A DNA stretch of 35,598 nucleotides from Microthrixaceae bacterium. GTDB lineage: Bacteria; Actinomycetota; Acidimicrobiia; Acidimicrobiales; Acidimicrobilacustridaceae. The notes beneath the pieces are model-generated. The model ran no database searches. It was not told the DNA's origin and worked only from the letters and a program-made list of their open reading frames with translations. Location of the stretch: positions 1 through 35,598 of the forward strand of contig CANFQA010000025.1 of the NCBI GenBank assembly GCA_947449015.1, read 5' to 3'. The translations under genes and the position numbers were made by a program. Positions 17,320 through 25,290 of the stretch are shown here, in pieces (the first letter of the stretch is position 1; the number at the start of each line of letters is the position of its first letter).

Positions 17320-17428
17320 AACCGAGAACGCTACCGCCGTAACCCATCAGGCACGAAGATCGATTCGAAACTTGCTCCCGAAACGGGAACATCCCGGCCG
17401 GAACAAGCCGGGCCGGGACGTTATGCGG

Positions 17429-17502
17429 TGGAGGTGAGGAGAATCGAACTCCCGACCTCTACGTTGCGAACGTAGCGCTCTAGCCAACTGAGCTACACCC
17501 CC
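17429..17502 (-). tRNA. tRNA-Ala (anticodon CGC)
   Basis: Reading the minus strand, the cloverleaf has acceptor GGGGGTG paired with CACCTCC, a D arm GCTC/GAGC, anticodon stem CTACG/CGTAG with loop TTCGCAA (anticodon CGC, reading GCG), and a T arm GGGAG/CTCCT with TTCGATT. The G3.U70 pair, the identity element for alanine, is present. A73 follows and the 3' CCA is not encoded (CCG in the DNA). Confidence 0.97.
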
Positions 17503-17550
17503 GCAGGCGTGAGACGTTATCCGTTGCCGTGCGATCGGGAGGAATCGAGA

Positions 17551-18084
17551 TCAGCGTGAGCCGACGGCGCGGATTTGCGGCACGGTGTCGGTACCGACCT
17601 CTCCGGATCGATCCTCGGCGAAGAAGTCGACACGCCGGTTGGGCGCTGAGGCAGGCGTCGGCAGGTGCCGGACCTTGGTACGACGCTCGACCGATCGCTT
17701 CTGGGCACTCGCCAGGAGAAACACATAGGCGCCAGTGGCGGCAAACGTCAGCACGAACAGTTTGGAGAGCAGGCCCCCCATGGCCACCGACCCGAGGAAC
17801 GTGACCCCGGTGGCACCCAGTAGTGAGAGCAGCACGGTTCGCCGACGCTGCTTGACCACCGAAAGCGACTGACGCACCGGAGCGAACGAGGTGCTGCCTG
17901 GGAACGTGCGGGAACGAGAGGCGATGGCCAGACCAGTGCGAGGAGTGGCCCGCTGCAGGGTATTCATGTGGCCAGCGAACGAGGAGATCGAGTTCGAACG
18001 GGATGACTCGGTGCGCGAACGCAACCAACTGGCGAGATAGACCGCCCACACCACCGCAAGGATGAACAGGATCAAGTACGTCAC
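17551..18084 (-). CDS. SepX/GLPR-like membrane protein
   Basis: This 177-residue protein has an N-terminal membrane helix (about 2-20, ending AVYLASWLRSR), a Ser/Arg-rich cytoplasmic stretch with FAGHMNTLQRA, a QRRRTVLLSLLG entry into two further helices (about 84-125) and a polar tail. The order of one N-terminal helix, RRR and a helix pair resembles what I recall of actinobacterial SepX (Streptomyces) and GLPR (Corynebacterium), the membrane partner of the gephyrin-like MoeA homologue Glp at septa and poles. Nearby moaC, moeA and galU support this, since those genes neighbour sepX/glpR in other actinobacteria. The protein is shorter than those, so the call is tentative. GTG start at 18084; a tRNA-Ala gene follows. 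Confidence 0.6.
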   Translation of the reverse strand: MTYLILFILAVVWAVYLASWLRSRTESSRSNSISSFAGHMNTLQRATPRTGLAIASRSRTFPGSTSFAPVRQSLSVVKQRRRTVLLSLLGATGVTFLGSVAMGGLLSKLFVLTFAATGAYVFLLASAQKRSVERRTKVRHLPTPASAPNRRVDFFAEDRSGEVGTDTVPQIRAVGSR

Positions 18085-18248
18085 TCCGCGTTTGCCTTCT
18101 TTGCTGTGGGGACCGTACTTCTGGCTGCTCTGACCAAGGTGGATACCTCAGTGGCGCCGAATCGGTCCGTTGGATCGAACTACGAACCTCTTGGTTCTAC
18201 TACGAATGGGCGAGAGCGGTCCACAGGCGACCGCCCAGCGATGGTCGA

Positions 18249-18830
18249 TCAGGCAACCGCGTCGGGATCAGGATCCTCATCGAATTCGGCGTCGAACGCC
18301 GAGTCGCCACCGGTGAAAGGACCTTCGAGAACATCAGCGCCGACATCGGCCATCGGATCTCGCCGATAGGTTCCATGGCGCCCCCCGGTCTTCTCCCAGA
18401 GGGCGATTTCGCTGATGACCATGTCGCGATCGCTGGACTTGCACATGTCGTAGATGGTCAGGGCCGCAACCGAGCATGCCGTCAGGGCCTCCATCTCGAC
18501 ACCAGTGCGATCAACGGTCTCGACCTGGGCTTCGACCTCGATGTAGTGATCTTCGATGCGGAAATTCACATACACACTGCCGACCAGGAGCGGATGGCAG
18601 AGCGGAATGAGATCTGAGGTGCGCTTGGCCGACTGAATGCCAGCAACTCTGGCCACGGCGAGCACATCACCCTTGGTGACTGCCCCACGGGCGACCAGCG
18701 CTGTGGTCTCGGGCTTCATATAGACCCGGCCGCGGGCAATGGCTCGCCGATGCGTGGCTTCCTTGGGCGTGACATCGACCATGCGGGCCCGGCCCAGCGG
18801 GTCGAGATGGGTAAGACCCCGATCAGACAT
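18249..18830 (-). CDS. moaC: Cyclic pyranopterin monophosphate synthase
   Basis: MoaC converts 3',8-cyclo-7,8-dihydro-GTP, made by MoaA, into cyclic pyranopterin monophosphate, the first stable molybdopterin intermediate. The 193-residue protein contains GLTHLD near the N-terminus, KRTSDLIPLCHP (69-80), GVEMEALTACS (110-120) and IYDMCKSSDR with Asp128 and Lys131, then KTGGRHG. Residues 158-193 form an extra acidic tail (DPMADVGADVLEG to DEDPDPD) beyond the usual length of about 160. ATG 18830 is chosen: it fits the family start and follows a -10-like TACACT by 7 nt; upstream codons to 19109 overlap the divergent bicupin gene. moaA lies 3.2 kb away on the same strand. Confidence 0.97.
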   Translation of the reverse strand: MSDRGLTHLDPLGRARMVDVTPKEATHRRAIARGRVYMKPETTALVARGAVTKGDVLAVARVAGIQSAKRTSDLIPLCHPLLVGSVYVNFRIEDHYIEVEAQVETVDRTGVEMEALTACSVAALTIYDMCKSSDRDMVISEIALWEKTGGRHGTYRRDPMADVGADVLEGPFTGGDSAFDAEFDEDPDPDAVA

Positions 18831-18837
18831 GGGCCCA

Positions 18838-18843
18838 AGTGTA
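18838..18843 (-). promoter_or_regulatory. Leaderless-type -10 element for moaC
   Basis: TACACT on the minus strand ends 7 nt before the moaC ATG. The sequence ACACTTGGG also precedes the divergent bicupin start, so the two starts share a mirrored element. Confidence 0.5.
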
Positions 18844-18908
18844 GAGGTGAGACTGCCCTCGCAACAGGGGTGAAGACGCAGTACCCGACGATGCATGACC
18901 GCACGGGC

Positions 18909-18914
18909 CACACT
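18909..18914 (+). promoter_or_regulatory. Leaderless-type -10 element for the bicupin gene (imperfect)
   Basis: CACACT ends 6 nt before ATG 18921. It mirrors the moaC element but has C in place of the first T. Confidence 0.35.
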
Positions 18915-18920
18915 TGGGGG

Positions 18921-19871
18921 ATGGAACCAACGCTGCTCGCTGGAACAGCCACGGAGGACTGGACCGGTGACGCTCGGTACTTCGAGTACTCCCGGGCCGC
19001 CAACCCGGTGGGATCTGGGCACATTCCCAAACTTCCCCTCGCCTACTTTGCTGCCGCCAACCATCGTTCGGTGACCACTGGTGTCATCCCCTTTGATGTC
19101 TCCGAACAACTCGGCATCACAAACGGTCCAGCAACTTCGCCCGCGTTGCTGGCCTCATTCATTCGCATCGCACCGGGTGACAGCGTCGAGACCGCACCTG
19201 TTGCAACCTCCGAGCTGTACCGGGTCATCGCCGGCGAAGGCATCACCATCGTCGATGGGCGCGAACTTCATTGGGCCGCTGGCGACTTCTTCGTCCTGCC
19301 AGCCGGGCGTCCCGCCACCCACCGCGCCAACACTGACACCACCATGTACTGGGTCACCGACGAACCATTGCTGCGGCATCTCGGTGTCGCTCCGACAGAA
19401 CAGAAATTCAATATCACGCACTTCCCCGCCGCCCGAGTCGACGCCGAACTCGCGGCGATCGAATCCTCGCCGCATGCCACCGATCGAAACCGACTTGCGG
19501 TACTGCTCAACACCACACCCAATGACCTCACCCAAACCGTCACCAACGTGCTGTGGGCCATGTACGGACTCCTACCTGTTGATGCCGTTCAGCGCCCGCA
19601 CCGCCATCAGTCAGTGGCGCTCGATCTCGTGGGCGATTGCGAACCGGGTTGCTTCACCCTCGTTGGGCGATCCATCGATGCTGAGGGCGAAATCATCGAT
19701 CCGATGCGCATCGATTGGGAGCCCGACGCCGCGTTCATCACTCCCCCGGGCCTGTGGCACGCACACCACAACGAATCAGGTGCTCCTGCCCACATCATCC
19801 CGATCCAAGATGCCGGTCTGCATACCTACCTGCGTTCACTCGACATTCGCTTCGCCCCACCCGCACGCTAA
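18921..19871 (+). CDS. Bicupin protein, gentisate-dioxygenase-like
   Basis: This 316-residue protein has two cupin domains, like gentisate or related ring-cleaving dioxygenases. The N-terminal cupin (about 80-160: TSELYRVIAGEGITIVDG, then AAGDFFVLPAG) lacks a clear HxH metal motif. The C-terminal cupin (about 220-310) has QRPHRHQSVALDLV and PPGLWHAHHNES, which can supply His ligands. Classical gentisate dioxygenases bind iron in the N-terminal cupin, so substrate and activity are uncertain. ATG 18921 is chosen because of the upstream -10-like element; ATG 18891 is an alternative. It runs opposite to the surrounding Moco genes. Its last 90 bp are copied at 20937-21026. Confidence 0.8.
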   Translation: MEPTLLAGTATEDWTGDARYFEYSRAANPVGSGHIPKLPLAYFAAANHRSVTTGVIPFDVSEQLGITNGPATSPALLASFIRIAPGDSVETAPVATSELYRVIAGEGITIVDGRELHWAAGDFFVLPAGRPATHRANTDTTMYWVTDEPLLRHLGVAPTEQKFNITHFPAARVDAELAAIESSPHATDRNRLAVLLNTTPNDLTQTVTNVLWAMYGLLPVDAVQRPHRHQSVALDLVGDCEPGCFTLVGRSIDAEGEIIDPMRIDWEPDAAFITPPGLWHAHHNESGAPAHIIPIQDAGLHTYLRSLDIRFAPPAR

Positions 19872-19888
19872 GCCGACACCGACGACGC

Positions 19889-20755
19889 TCAGCAGGTCCG
19901 CCGAAGCTCCCCCAGGTGATCCAATTCGACCTCGGTCATGATTGGCCGGTTCCGTTCAAGCGCGAGCAGGTCAAGTAGGTCATCAGGCCATTCGACAAGC
20001 TTCCAGCGCGACAGCAGATCGGAAGACTCTGACTGAATGCTCGAGCCAGTGAACGATGATCCGTTCCCATGGCGAGTCACCGCCGGGTCAATGTCGACCG
20101 AGAGTCCCAAACCCCCCAGCACATCAGCCCGGTAGGCGGAATCGCCCGTCGACCAACGATCGAAGTCGATGACGTTCCAGCCGTTTGCGGCGGCAGTCAG
20201 ATCACTGGCAATGCGATCGAGGAGGTCCTGATTGATCCTCATTCCCTGAGGCACTGAACCTCTCTGCTCTAGCGTTCTCTTGGTGTAGGCAAGTCGAGAT
20301 GCAAGGAGGTTGAGCACTGATCGTTTCACCAGCACCCGGGTCCACGTTCCGCCAACCGGCACACCAAGGTCATCGAGACTCTGACACCCCACATCCTCGA
20401 TACTGATGATGAGCCTCTTGCCTGAATTGAGCGCTGAGAGATCGCCGCGAAAATCCTGCAATATTGAGCGTTTTATTCGCGGGGGCAATGGAAACAGACC
20501 GAGGTCGTTGATGTGGACAGTGTTGCCTGATTCCGTTTGGCCGAAGCGCAGCCGCTCGTAAGTCAATGGGTCGGGCTCGGCCTGCAGAGCATTCGCCAGC
20601 CAACCAATGACTGCGTGGTGCCCCGAGCGCCGCATTCCGGCAACGAGAAACCTCGACTCCCATGGAACCCTGTCAATCGCTGCACCGAGCCGCCGCGCTT
20701 CAATCGACACGTTTAGAGCTGCGAGGGCATTCAGAGGGCGACCAAGGATCGACAT
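19889..20755 (-). CDS. Sulfotransferase-like P-loop protein, copy A
   Basis: This 288-residue protein has an N-terminal P-loop-like motif, RFLVAGMRRSGHHAVIGWLA (about 35-54), in the position of the PAPS 5'-phosphosulfate loop of sulfotransferases. A later segment, TWTRVLVKRSVLNLLASRLAY (about 136-156), resembles the 3'-phosphate-binding region with its Arg and Ser. This suggests transfer of sulfate to an unknown acceptor, but the link to characterised sulfotransferases is distant. There are no membrane segments. The last 90 residues are almost identical to copy B, while the N-terminal two thirds have diverged considerably. ATG 20755 begins ATGTCG, as copy B does. It lies between moaC and moaA with no evident link to cofactor synthesis. 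Confidence 0.7.
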   Translation of the reverse strand: MSILGRPLNALAALNVSIEARRLGAAIDRVPWESRFLVAGMRRSGHHAVIGWLANALQAEPDPLTYERLRFGQTESGNTVHINDLGLFPLPPRIKRSILQDFRGDLSALNSGKRLIISIEDVGCQSLDDLGVPVGGTWTRVLVKRSVLNLLASRLAYTKRTLEQRGSVPQGMRINQDLLDRIASDLTAAANGWNVIDFDRWSTGDSAYRADVLGGLGLSVDIDPAVTRHGNGSSFTGSSIQSESSDLLSRWKLVEWPDDLLDLLALERNRPIMTEVELDHLGELRRTC

Positions 20756-20860
20756 TTACAGCGCGACTTCCGAAGCGACATCAACAGTTCCACATTGGTG
20801 AAGGTCTTGGCCCATTGTGCCTATTCTCACGTCGCCATCACCGCACCGACTTCCCGGGGA

Positions 20861-20935
20861 CTACCCGCCGACCTGACTCATTGATCGCGACGGACCGATG
20901 AACAGTACATCATTGGTCTTGTGACCAACCCACTT
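20861..20935 (-). pseudogene. Remnant of the moaA 3' end (duplication fossil)
   Basis: These 75 bp align without gaps to the last 75 bp of moaA (22013-22087) with about 60 matches. On the minus strand they still read through FIGPSRSMSQVGG to a TAG stop, against FIRPARSMSQIGG in moaA. The remainder of moaA is absent, and the match ends at the junction with the bicupin remnant. Confidence 0.88.
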
Positions 20936-20936
20936 G

Positions 20937-21026
20937 GCTCCTGCCCACATCATCCCGATCCAAGATGCCGGCCTGCAGACCTACCTGCGTTCACTCGACA
21001 TTCGGTTCGCCCCACCCGCACGCTGA
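20937..21026 (+). pseudogene. Remnant of the bicupin 3' end (duplication fossil)
   Basis: These 90 bp match the last 90 bp of the bicupin gene (19782-19871) with four differences. They encode the same C-terminal 29 residues with one His-to-Gln change and end in TGA in place of TAA. There is no start or upstream coding part. Confidence 0.92.
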
Positions 21027-21043
21027 GCCGACACCGACGACGC

Positions 21044-21907
21044 TCAGCAGGTCCGCCGAAGCTCCCCCAGGTGATCCAATTCGACCTCGGTCATGATTGG
21101 CCGGTTCCGTTCAAGCGCGAGCAGGTCAAGTAGGTCATCCGGCCATTCGACAAGCTTCCAGCGCGACAGGAGATCGGAAGACTCTGGCTGAATGCTCGAG
21201 CCAGTGAACGATGATCCGTTCCCATGGCGAGTCACCGCCGGGTCAATGTCGACCGAGAGTCCCAAACCCCCCAGCACATCAGCCCGGTAGGCGGAATCGC
21301 CTGATGACCAACGATCAAAATCGATCACATTCCAACCGGCGGAGGCAGCGGTCAGATCGCCGGCGATTCGATCTAGGAGTTTCTGATCGGACTGCAGAAA
21401 AGGCGTTCCTCTTCCCTGATCAACCAAGGCCTGAATCCTGGCAAGTCGGGAGGCAAGAAGGTTGAGTACCGATCGTTTCACCAGCACGCGGGTCCACTGC
21501 CCGCCCGCAGCGAGACCCAGGTTGTCGATCTGTCGACATTCCACATCCTCAAAACTGACGATGAGTCGCGTGGCTTGGTCGAGTGCGGGGAGATCTCCAC
21601 GTAGCCGCCGGGACTTTGCTCGCCTCCCGCGCGGTTTCAATCCCACCGTGGTGATGTCATTGAGATGGACCGTGTTTCCTGACGCGGAAATACCGACACC
21701 CATCCACTCATAGGTAAGAGGGTCGACATCGGCCTGGAGAGCATTTGCTAGCCAACCAATGACTGCGTGGTTCCCCGAGCGCCGCATTCCGGCAACGAGA
21801 AATCTCGACTCCCGCGGAACCCTGTCAATCGCGGCATCGAGCCGACGAGTTTCGAGCGGCGCTCCGAGGGATGCGAGAAGATCGAGCGGAAGAGTTAACC
21901 GCGACAT
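21044..21907 (-). CDS. Sulfotransferase-like P-loop protein, copy B
   Basis: This is the paralogue of copy A, 287 residues from the ATG at 21907 (an ATG at 21916 is also in frame). It has the same P-loop-like GMRRSGNHAVIGWLA segment and WTRVLVKRSVLNLLASRLA region. The start at 21907 matches copy A and has GAAGG about 11 nt upstream; 21916 would leave only 2 nt. The C-terminal third is nearly identical in DNA to copy A (21027-21301), whereas the middle part (about residues 60-130) differs strongly, so the two proteins may recognise different acceptors. Both reading frames are intact, which argues that both copies are under selection. It directly follows moaA on the same strand. Confidence 0.7.
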   Translation of the reverse strand: MSRLTLPLDLLASLGAPLETRRLDAAIDRVPRESRFLVAGMRRSGNHAVIGWLANALQADVDPLTYEWMGVGISASGNTVHLNDITTVGLKPRGRRAKSRRLRGDLPALDQATRLIVSFEDVECRQIDNLGLAAGGQWTRVLVKRSVLNLLASRLARIQALVDQGRGTPFLQSDQKLLDRIAGDLTAASAGWNVIDFDRWSSGDSAYRADVLGGLGLSVDIDPAVTRHGNGSSFTGSSIQPESSDLLSRWKLVEWPDDLLDLLALERNRPIMTEVELDHLGELRRTC

Positions 21908-22012
21908 CGACAGCATTGCCTTCGATGTCCAACCACCCGTGCCCCAGTCGTTGCCGCCATGGCGCGAGTTATTGGCACTCGCCGCATCACCACCACAGAC
22001 AGGGGCCGGGGA

Positions 22013-23008
22013 CTACCCACCGATCTGACTCATTGATCGCGCAGGACGGATGAAGTGAACCTGATTGATCTGATGGCCAGCCCACTTCGCACCCACTTCG
22101 GCGCGAATAGCTGCGGTGATGTCGTCGTCGGAAGCGCCGGAGCGCAGCATGGAACGCAGATCGAGTTCTCGGGTGGCGAACAAACAGTGACGCAACATGC
22201 CATCGGCGGTCAGACGAACCCGATCGCAGGATTCACAGAACGCGTGGGTCACGCTGGCGATGACGCCAATCTCGCCGCCTCCATCGAGGTACTTCCACCG
22301 TTCGGCCGGAGCATTGCCCCGCGCTGCCACTGGTTCGAGCGGAAAGACCGCACGAATGGTGGTGATGATTTCGTCTTGCGTGAGCACCTGCTCATTGGTC
22401 CACTTGCCCTGCGCGTCAAGCGGCATGAACTCAATGAAGCGAACAACGATGCCTTTGGTGCGGCCGAACTCAGCGAACTCGACCAGTTCGTCCTCGTTCA
22501 CGCCGCGCATGGCGACCACGTTGAGCTTGATAGGAGCAAGACCTGCTTCGAGAGCGGCATCAATGCCGTCGAGCACCTTTGCCAGTTCGTCACGCCGCGT
22601 GATGGTGGCGAAACGTTCGGGTCGAAGTGAATCGCAGGAGATGTTGATGCGGGTGAGACCGGCCGCGACGAGCGCCTCGGCGCCCGTTCGCAAGGTCGTT
22701 CCGTTGGTGGTCAGGGCGAGATCGACACCGAGCGCCGACAGTTGCTCGATCAGCACCGGGAGGTTTGCCCTAATGGTGGGTTCCCCACCGGTGAGGCGAA
22801 TACCGTCGAAGTCAAACCGTTCCACGCAGATGCGAGCAATACGGGTGATCTCCTCATAGGAGAGCACATCGGCTCGAGGCAACCAGTCGAGGCCCTCGGC
22901 CGGCATGCAGTACGAGCATCGGAAATTGCAGCGATCGGTGACCGAGATGCGCAGATCGCGATGGATGCGCCCGAAGCCATCGGAGAGCGGTTCGGCGGTG
23001 ATCGGCAT
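22013..23008 (-). CDS. moaA: GTP 3',8-cyclase
   Basis: MoaA is the radical SAM enzyme that converts GTP to 3',8-cyclo-7,8-dihydro-GTP, the first step of molybdopterin synthesis. The N-terminal [4Fe-4S] motif CNFRCSYC has Cys27, Cys31 and Cys34; TGGEP lies in the SAM-binding region; the second cluster that holds GTP uses Cys258, Cys261 and Cys275 (CESCDR, 13 residues, C). The C-terminal GG, required for activity in characterised homologues, is present (SQIGG). The 331-residue length is normal. It starts 9 bp after the moeA stop and is probably in one operon with moeA and galU. Its last 75 bp have a fossil copy at 20861-20935. Confidence 0.98.
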   Translation of the reverse strand: MPITAEPLSDGFGRIHRDLRISVTDRCNFRCSYCMPAEGLDWLPRADVLSYEEITRIARICVERFDFDGIRLTGGEPTIRANLPVLIEQLSALGVDLALTTNGTTLRTGAEALVAAGLTRINISCDSLRPERFATITRRDELAKVLDGIDAALEAGLAPIKLNVVAMRGVNEDELVEFAEFGRTKGIVVRFIEFMPLDAQGKWTNEQVLTQDEIITTIRAVFPLEPVAARGNAPAERWKYLDGGGEIGVIASVTHAFCESCDRVRLTADGMLRHCLFATRELDLRSMLRSGASDDDITAAIRAEVGAKWAGHQINQVHFIRPARSMSQIGG

Positions 23009-23017
23009 GGCTTGAGG

Positions 23018-24262
23018 TTAGGGCGCCAACAGCAGTACGCGTACCGCGGTGCCAGCTTGGATGGTTGCTCCGTCGGGCAGCACGGCGAGGGCATTGGCTG
23101 CCGCCATCGACGCCATGTGATGCGAACCCTGCGCACCCGATGACCGAACCCGATAGGTCGCAGTCTCAGTGTCGTAGTGACACCAAACCCGGGCGAAGTG
23201 GGTCTTGCCATCGACTCGACGCTGCAGCGGCTCATCAGCAAGGGCCATGACCGACGGGCGGTCGAGGAAATTGGCATTGATGCCCGACATCTGTCGCAGT
23301 CCTGGACGACAGAACAGCTCGAAACTCACCATCGAGGACACAGGGTTGCCCGGGAGGCCGAACACCGGAACGGCCACGCCATCAGATGAACGAGTGATGG
23401 TGCCGAACGCCAGAGGTTTCGCCGGTTTGATAGCGATCTGCATCCAGCGCATCTCCCCGATGCGATCGAGCACAACCTTGATGAAATCGAAGTCACCCAT
23501 GCTGACACCGCCGGTGGTGACCAGCGCATCGCAACGCTCCACTCCGGCAAGCAGCGCTGCCTCAATGGCTGATTCGTCATCGCGCACCAATCCAAGGTCG
23601 ATTGCCTCGAATCCACTTGAGCGAACGAGGGATCGAAGGGTCAACCGATTGGAATCACGAATCTGCCCGGGACCCAGCGGAGATCCGTCATCAACGAGTT
23701 CGTCGCCGGTGGAAATGACACCCACGCGCGGACGGGGAATAACCGAAACCCGTGCCATACCAACGGTGGCAAGAACACCAAGATGCGCGGCCGTCAGCAC
23801 TGTTCCCGCCTCGAGCACGAGGTCGCCGGGTTCGATGTCGTCACCTGAAGGACGCACATGGTTGCCTACCGGAACTTCGGAGCGAACCAGCACTGTCGAT
23901 CCATCAACAGCCAACTCGGTGCGTTCCACCATGACCACGGCATCCGCGCCCGGCGGCAATGGTGCGCCGGTCATGATGCGAGCGGCGTCACCAACCCCTA
24001 CCGGTGTGTCGAGACCCGACATTCCGGCGCGCACCGTACCGACGATTCGCAGCGAAACTGGCCGATCATCGGCCCCGAGGGTGTCGGCGGCACGCACCGC
24101 AAAACCATCCATCGCCGTGTTTGCGAACGGCGGAACCTGTTCAACTGATCGAATGGACTCGGCAATGACGCAGTCGAGCGCCTCATCGATCGGAACAACG
24201 ACCGCTTCGGCACCGACACACCGGGCCAGGACGAATCCGCGCGCCTCGGCGAGCTCGATCAC
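23018..24262 (-). CDS. moeA: Molybdopterin molybdenumtransferase / gephyrin-like protein (MoeA/Glp)
   Basis: MoeA inserts molybdate into adenylylated molybdopterin. The 414-residue protein shows the family motifs in order: VPPFANTAMDGFAV (about 43-56), IMTGAPLPPGADAVV, PSGDDIEPGD, STGDELVDDGSPLGPGQIRDSN, TTGGVSMGDFDFIK, KPAKPLAFG and GLPGNPVSSMVSFE, then the C-terminal domain IV. All are intact, so it can be an active enzyme. In Corynebacterium the gene in this neighbourhood encodes Glp, a gephyrin-like protein that works with Wag31 and the membrane receptor GLPR in division and polar growth. The SepX/GLPR-like gene nearby suggests the same dual role (inference). The GTG start overlaps the galU stop as GTGA. 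Confidence 0.95.
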   Translation of the reverse strand: MIELAEARGFVLARCVGAEAVVVPIDEALDCVIAESIRSVEQVPPFANTAMDGFAVRAADTLGADDRPVSLRIVGTVRAGMSGLDTPVGVGDAARIMTGAPLPPGADAVVMVERTELAVDGSTVLVRSEVPVGNHVRPSGDDIEPGDLVLEAGTVLTAAHLGVLATVGMARVSVIPRPRVGVISTGDELVDDGSPLGPGQIRDSNRLTLRSLVRSSGFEAIDLGLVRDDESAIEAALLAGVERCDALVTTGGVSMGDFDFIKVVLDRIGEMRWMQIAIKPAKPLAFGTITRSSDGVAVPVFGLPGNPVSSMVSFELFCRPGLRQMSGINANFLDRPSVMALADEPLQRRVDGKTHFARVWCHYDTETATYRVRSSGAQGSHHMASMAAANALAVLPDGATIQAGTAVRVLLLAP

Positions 24263-25143
24263 GTGAGCCGGTTCTGCACGAGATCCACGAGATACTCGCG
24301 GAACTCATCTCCAAGATCGCTGCGCACGAGCGCAATCTCGACGGTGGCTCGCAGATAGTCGATTTTTCGGCCGACATCGAAGCGGCCGTCGGTGAACACC
24401 CAACCATGCACATCTTCAGTCTGCAGAAGGAGTTCGATGGCATCGGTGAGTTGGATCTCGCCGCCGACACCGGGTCGAGTTTCAAGCAGTGCGTCGAAGA
24501 TTCCCGGAGTGAACACATAACGGCCCATGACCGCAAGGTTTGAGGGGGCCTCAGCGGCTGCGGGCTTCTCGACAATGCGATTGATGCGAACGAGTTGGTC
24601 AGTGATTCGTTCGGGATCAACACAGCCATAGGAGGAAATCTCCTCGATGGGGAACTCCGACAGCGCAATTACTGAACCGCCGGTCTCGTCGTGAGTCTTC
24701 ATCATGTCGGAAAGCACGGTGCTGTGTTCATCCATGATGTCGTCGCCGAGCATGACCACGAAAGGTTCGTTGCCGACATGCTTCCGGGCCACCGACACCG
24801 CATGCCCAAGACCGAGAGGTTCTCCCTGGCGGACATAGTGAATATCGGCGAGCTCAGCGAGCCGGCGGACCTCTGCGAGATCAGCGGTCTTGCCACGATC
24901 TTCGAGGAAGTATTCGAGTTCGAAGTTACGGTCGAAGTGATCCTCCAACGATCGCTTCGAACGTCCGGTGATGATCAAGATGTCATCGATACCGGCCCGC
25001 ACTGCCTCTTCGACCACGTACTGGATCGCAGGCTTGTCGACAATCGGCAACATCTCTTTCGGCTGCGCTTTGGTGGCCGGAAGGAAACGCGTGCCAAGGC
25101 CGGCGGCGGGAATGACGGCTTTAGTGATCCTGTGTTCGGGCAC
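24259..25143 (-). CDS. galU: UTP-glucose-1-phosphate uridylyltransferase
   Basis: GalU makes UDP-glucose from UTP and glucose-1-phosphate for envelope polysaccharides and glycolipids. The 294-residue protein begins with the nucleotidyltransferase signature AVIPAAGLGTRFLPATKAQP followed by KEMLP, then QGEPLGLGHAV, VVMLGDDIMDE and the GCVDPE and EKPAAAEAPSNLAVMGRYVF segments. The GTG at 25143 is chosen because AAGGAGGGG lies 5 nt upstream, the best ribosome site in the window; the frame upstream to 25224 is unneeded. It is first of an operon galU-moeA-moaA with a 4-bp GTGA overlap. A TATGCT hexamer at 25172-25177 (minus strand) may be its -10 box. Confidence 0.97.
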   Translation of the reverse strand: MPEHRITKAVIPAAGLGTRFLPATKAQPKEMLPIVDKPAIQYVVEEAVRAGIDDILIITGRSKRSLEDHFDRNFELEYFLEDRGKTADLAEVRRLAELADIHYVRQGEPLGLGHAVSVARKHVGNEPFVVMLGDDIMDEHSTVLSDMMKTHDETGGSVIALSEFPIEEISSYGCVDPERITDQLVRINRIVEKPAAAEAPSNLAVMGRYVFTPGIFDALLETRPGVGGEIQLTDAIELLLQTEDVHGWVFTDGRFDVGRKIDYLRATVEIALVRSDLGDEFREYLVDLVQNRLT

Positions 25144-25249
25144 GTCGACCCCTCCTTGTGCGCTGCGGTGAGCATAGGTGGCGGCGTGAAGTGCAGAGAG
25201 CGCGGATCGAGCGACACCGTTCACTCTGGGGCATCGCAGCGTCGATCGC

Positions 25250-25255
25250 TATGAT
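25250..25255 (+). promoter_or_regulatory. Candidate -10 box for the FmdB/Ruc-like gene
   Basis: TATGAT lies 35 bp before the ATG at 25291, leaving a short leader that includes a GAGGA ribosome site. No good -35 box is seen at normal spacing. Confidence 0.4.
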
Positions 25256-25290
25256 CTCTGCCTGTCTCCCCCCGCCCAACGAGGAATCCC

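Larger units (their letters stand above)
19782..20936. repeat. Tandem duplication unit A
   Basis: Unit A runs from the 3' end of the bicupin gene through sulfotransferase-like gene A to a remnant of the moaA 3' end. It matches unit B with an offset of 1155 bp on the left and 1152 bp on the right. Confidence 0.9.
20937..22087. repeat. Tandem duplication unit B
   Basis: Unit B starts inside a bicupin 3' remnant, contains sulfotransferase-like gene B and ends inside the intact moaA. It directly abuts unit A at about 20936. Confidence 0.9.

Noticed and set aside
18106-18248. A possible small plus-strand gene or regulatory RNA in the gap between the SepX-like gene and moaC.
   Set aside because: The frame runs into moaC antisense, and I see no ribosome site, strong hairpin or Moco-riboswitch-like structure.
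20921-21133. A 70-codon plus-strand frame between the two sulfotransferase-like genes.
   Set aside because: It is out of frame with the bicupin remnant it overlaps and is also duplicated from shadow sequence at 19715-19978.
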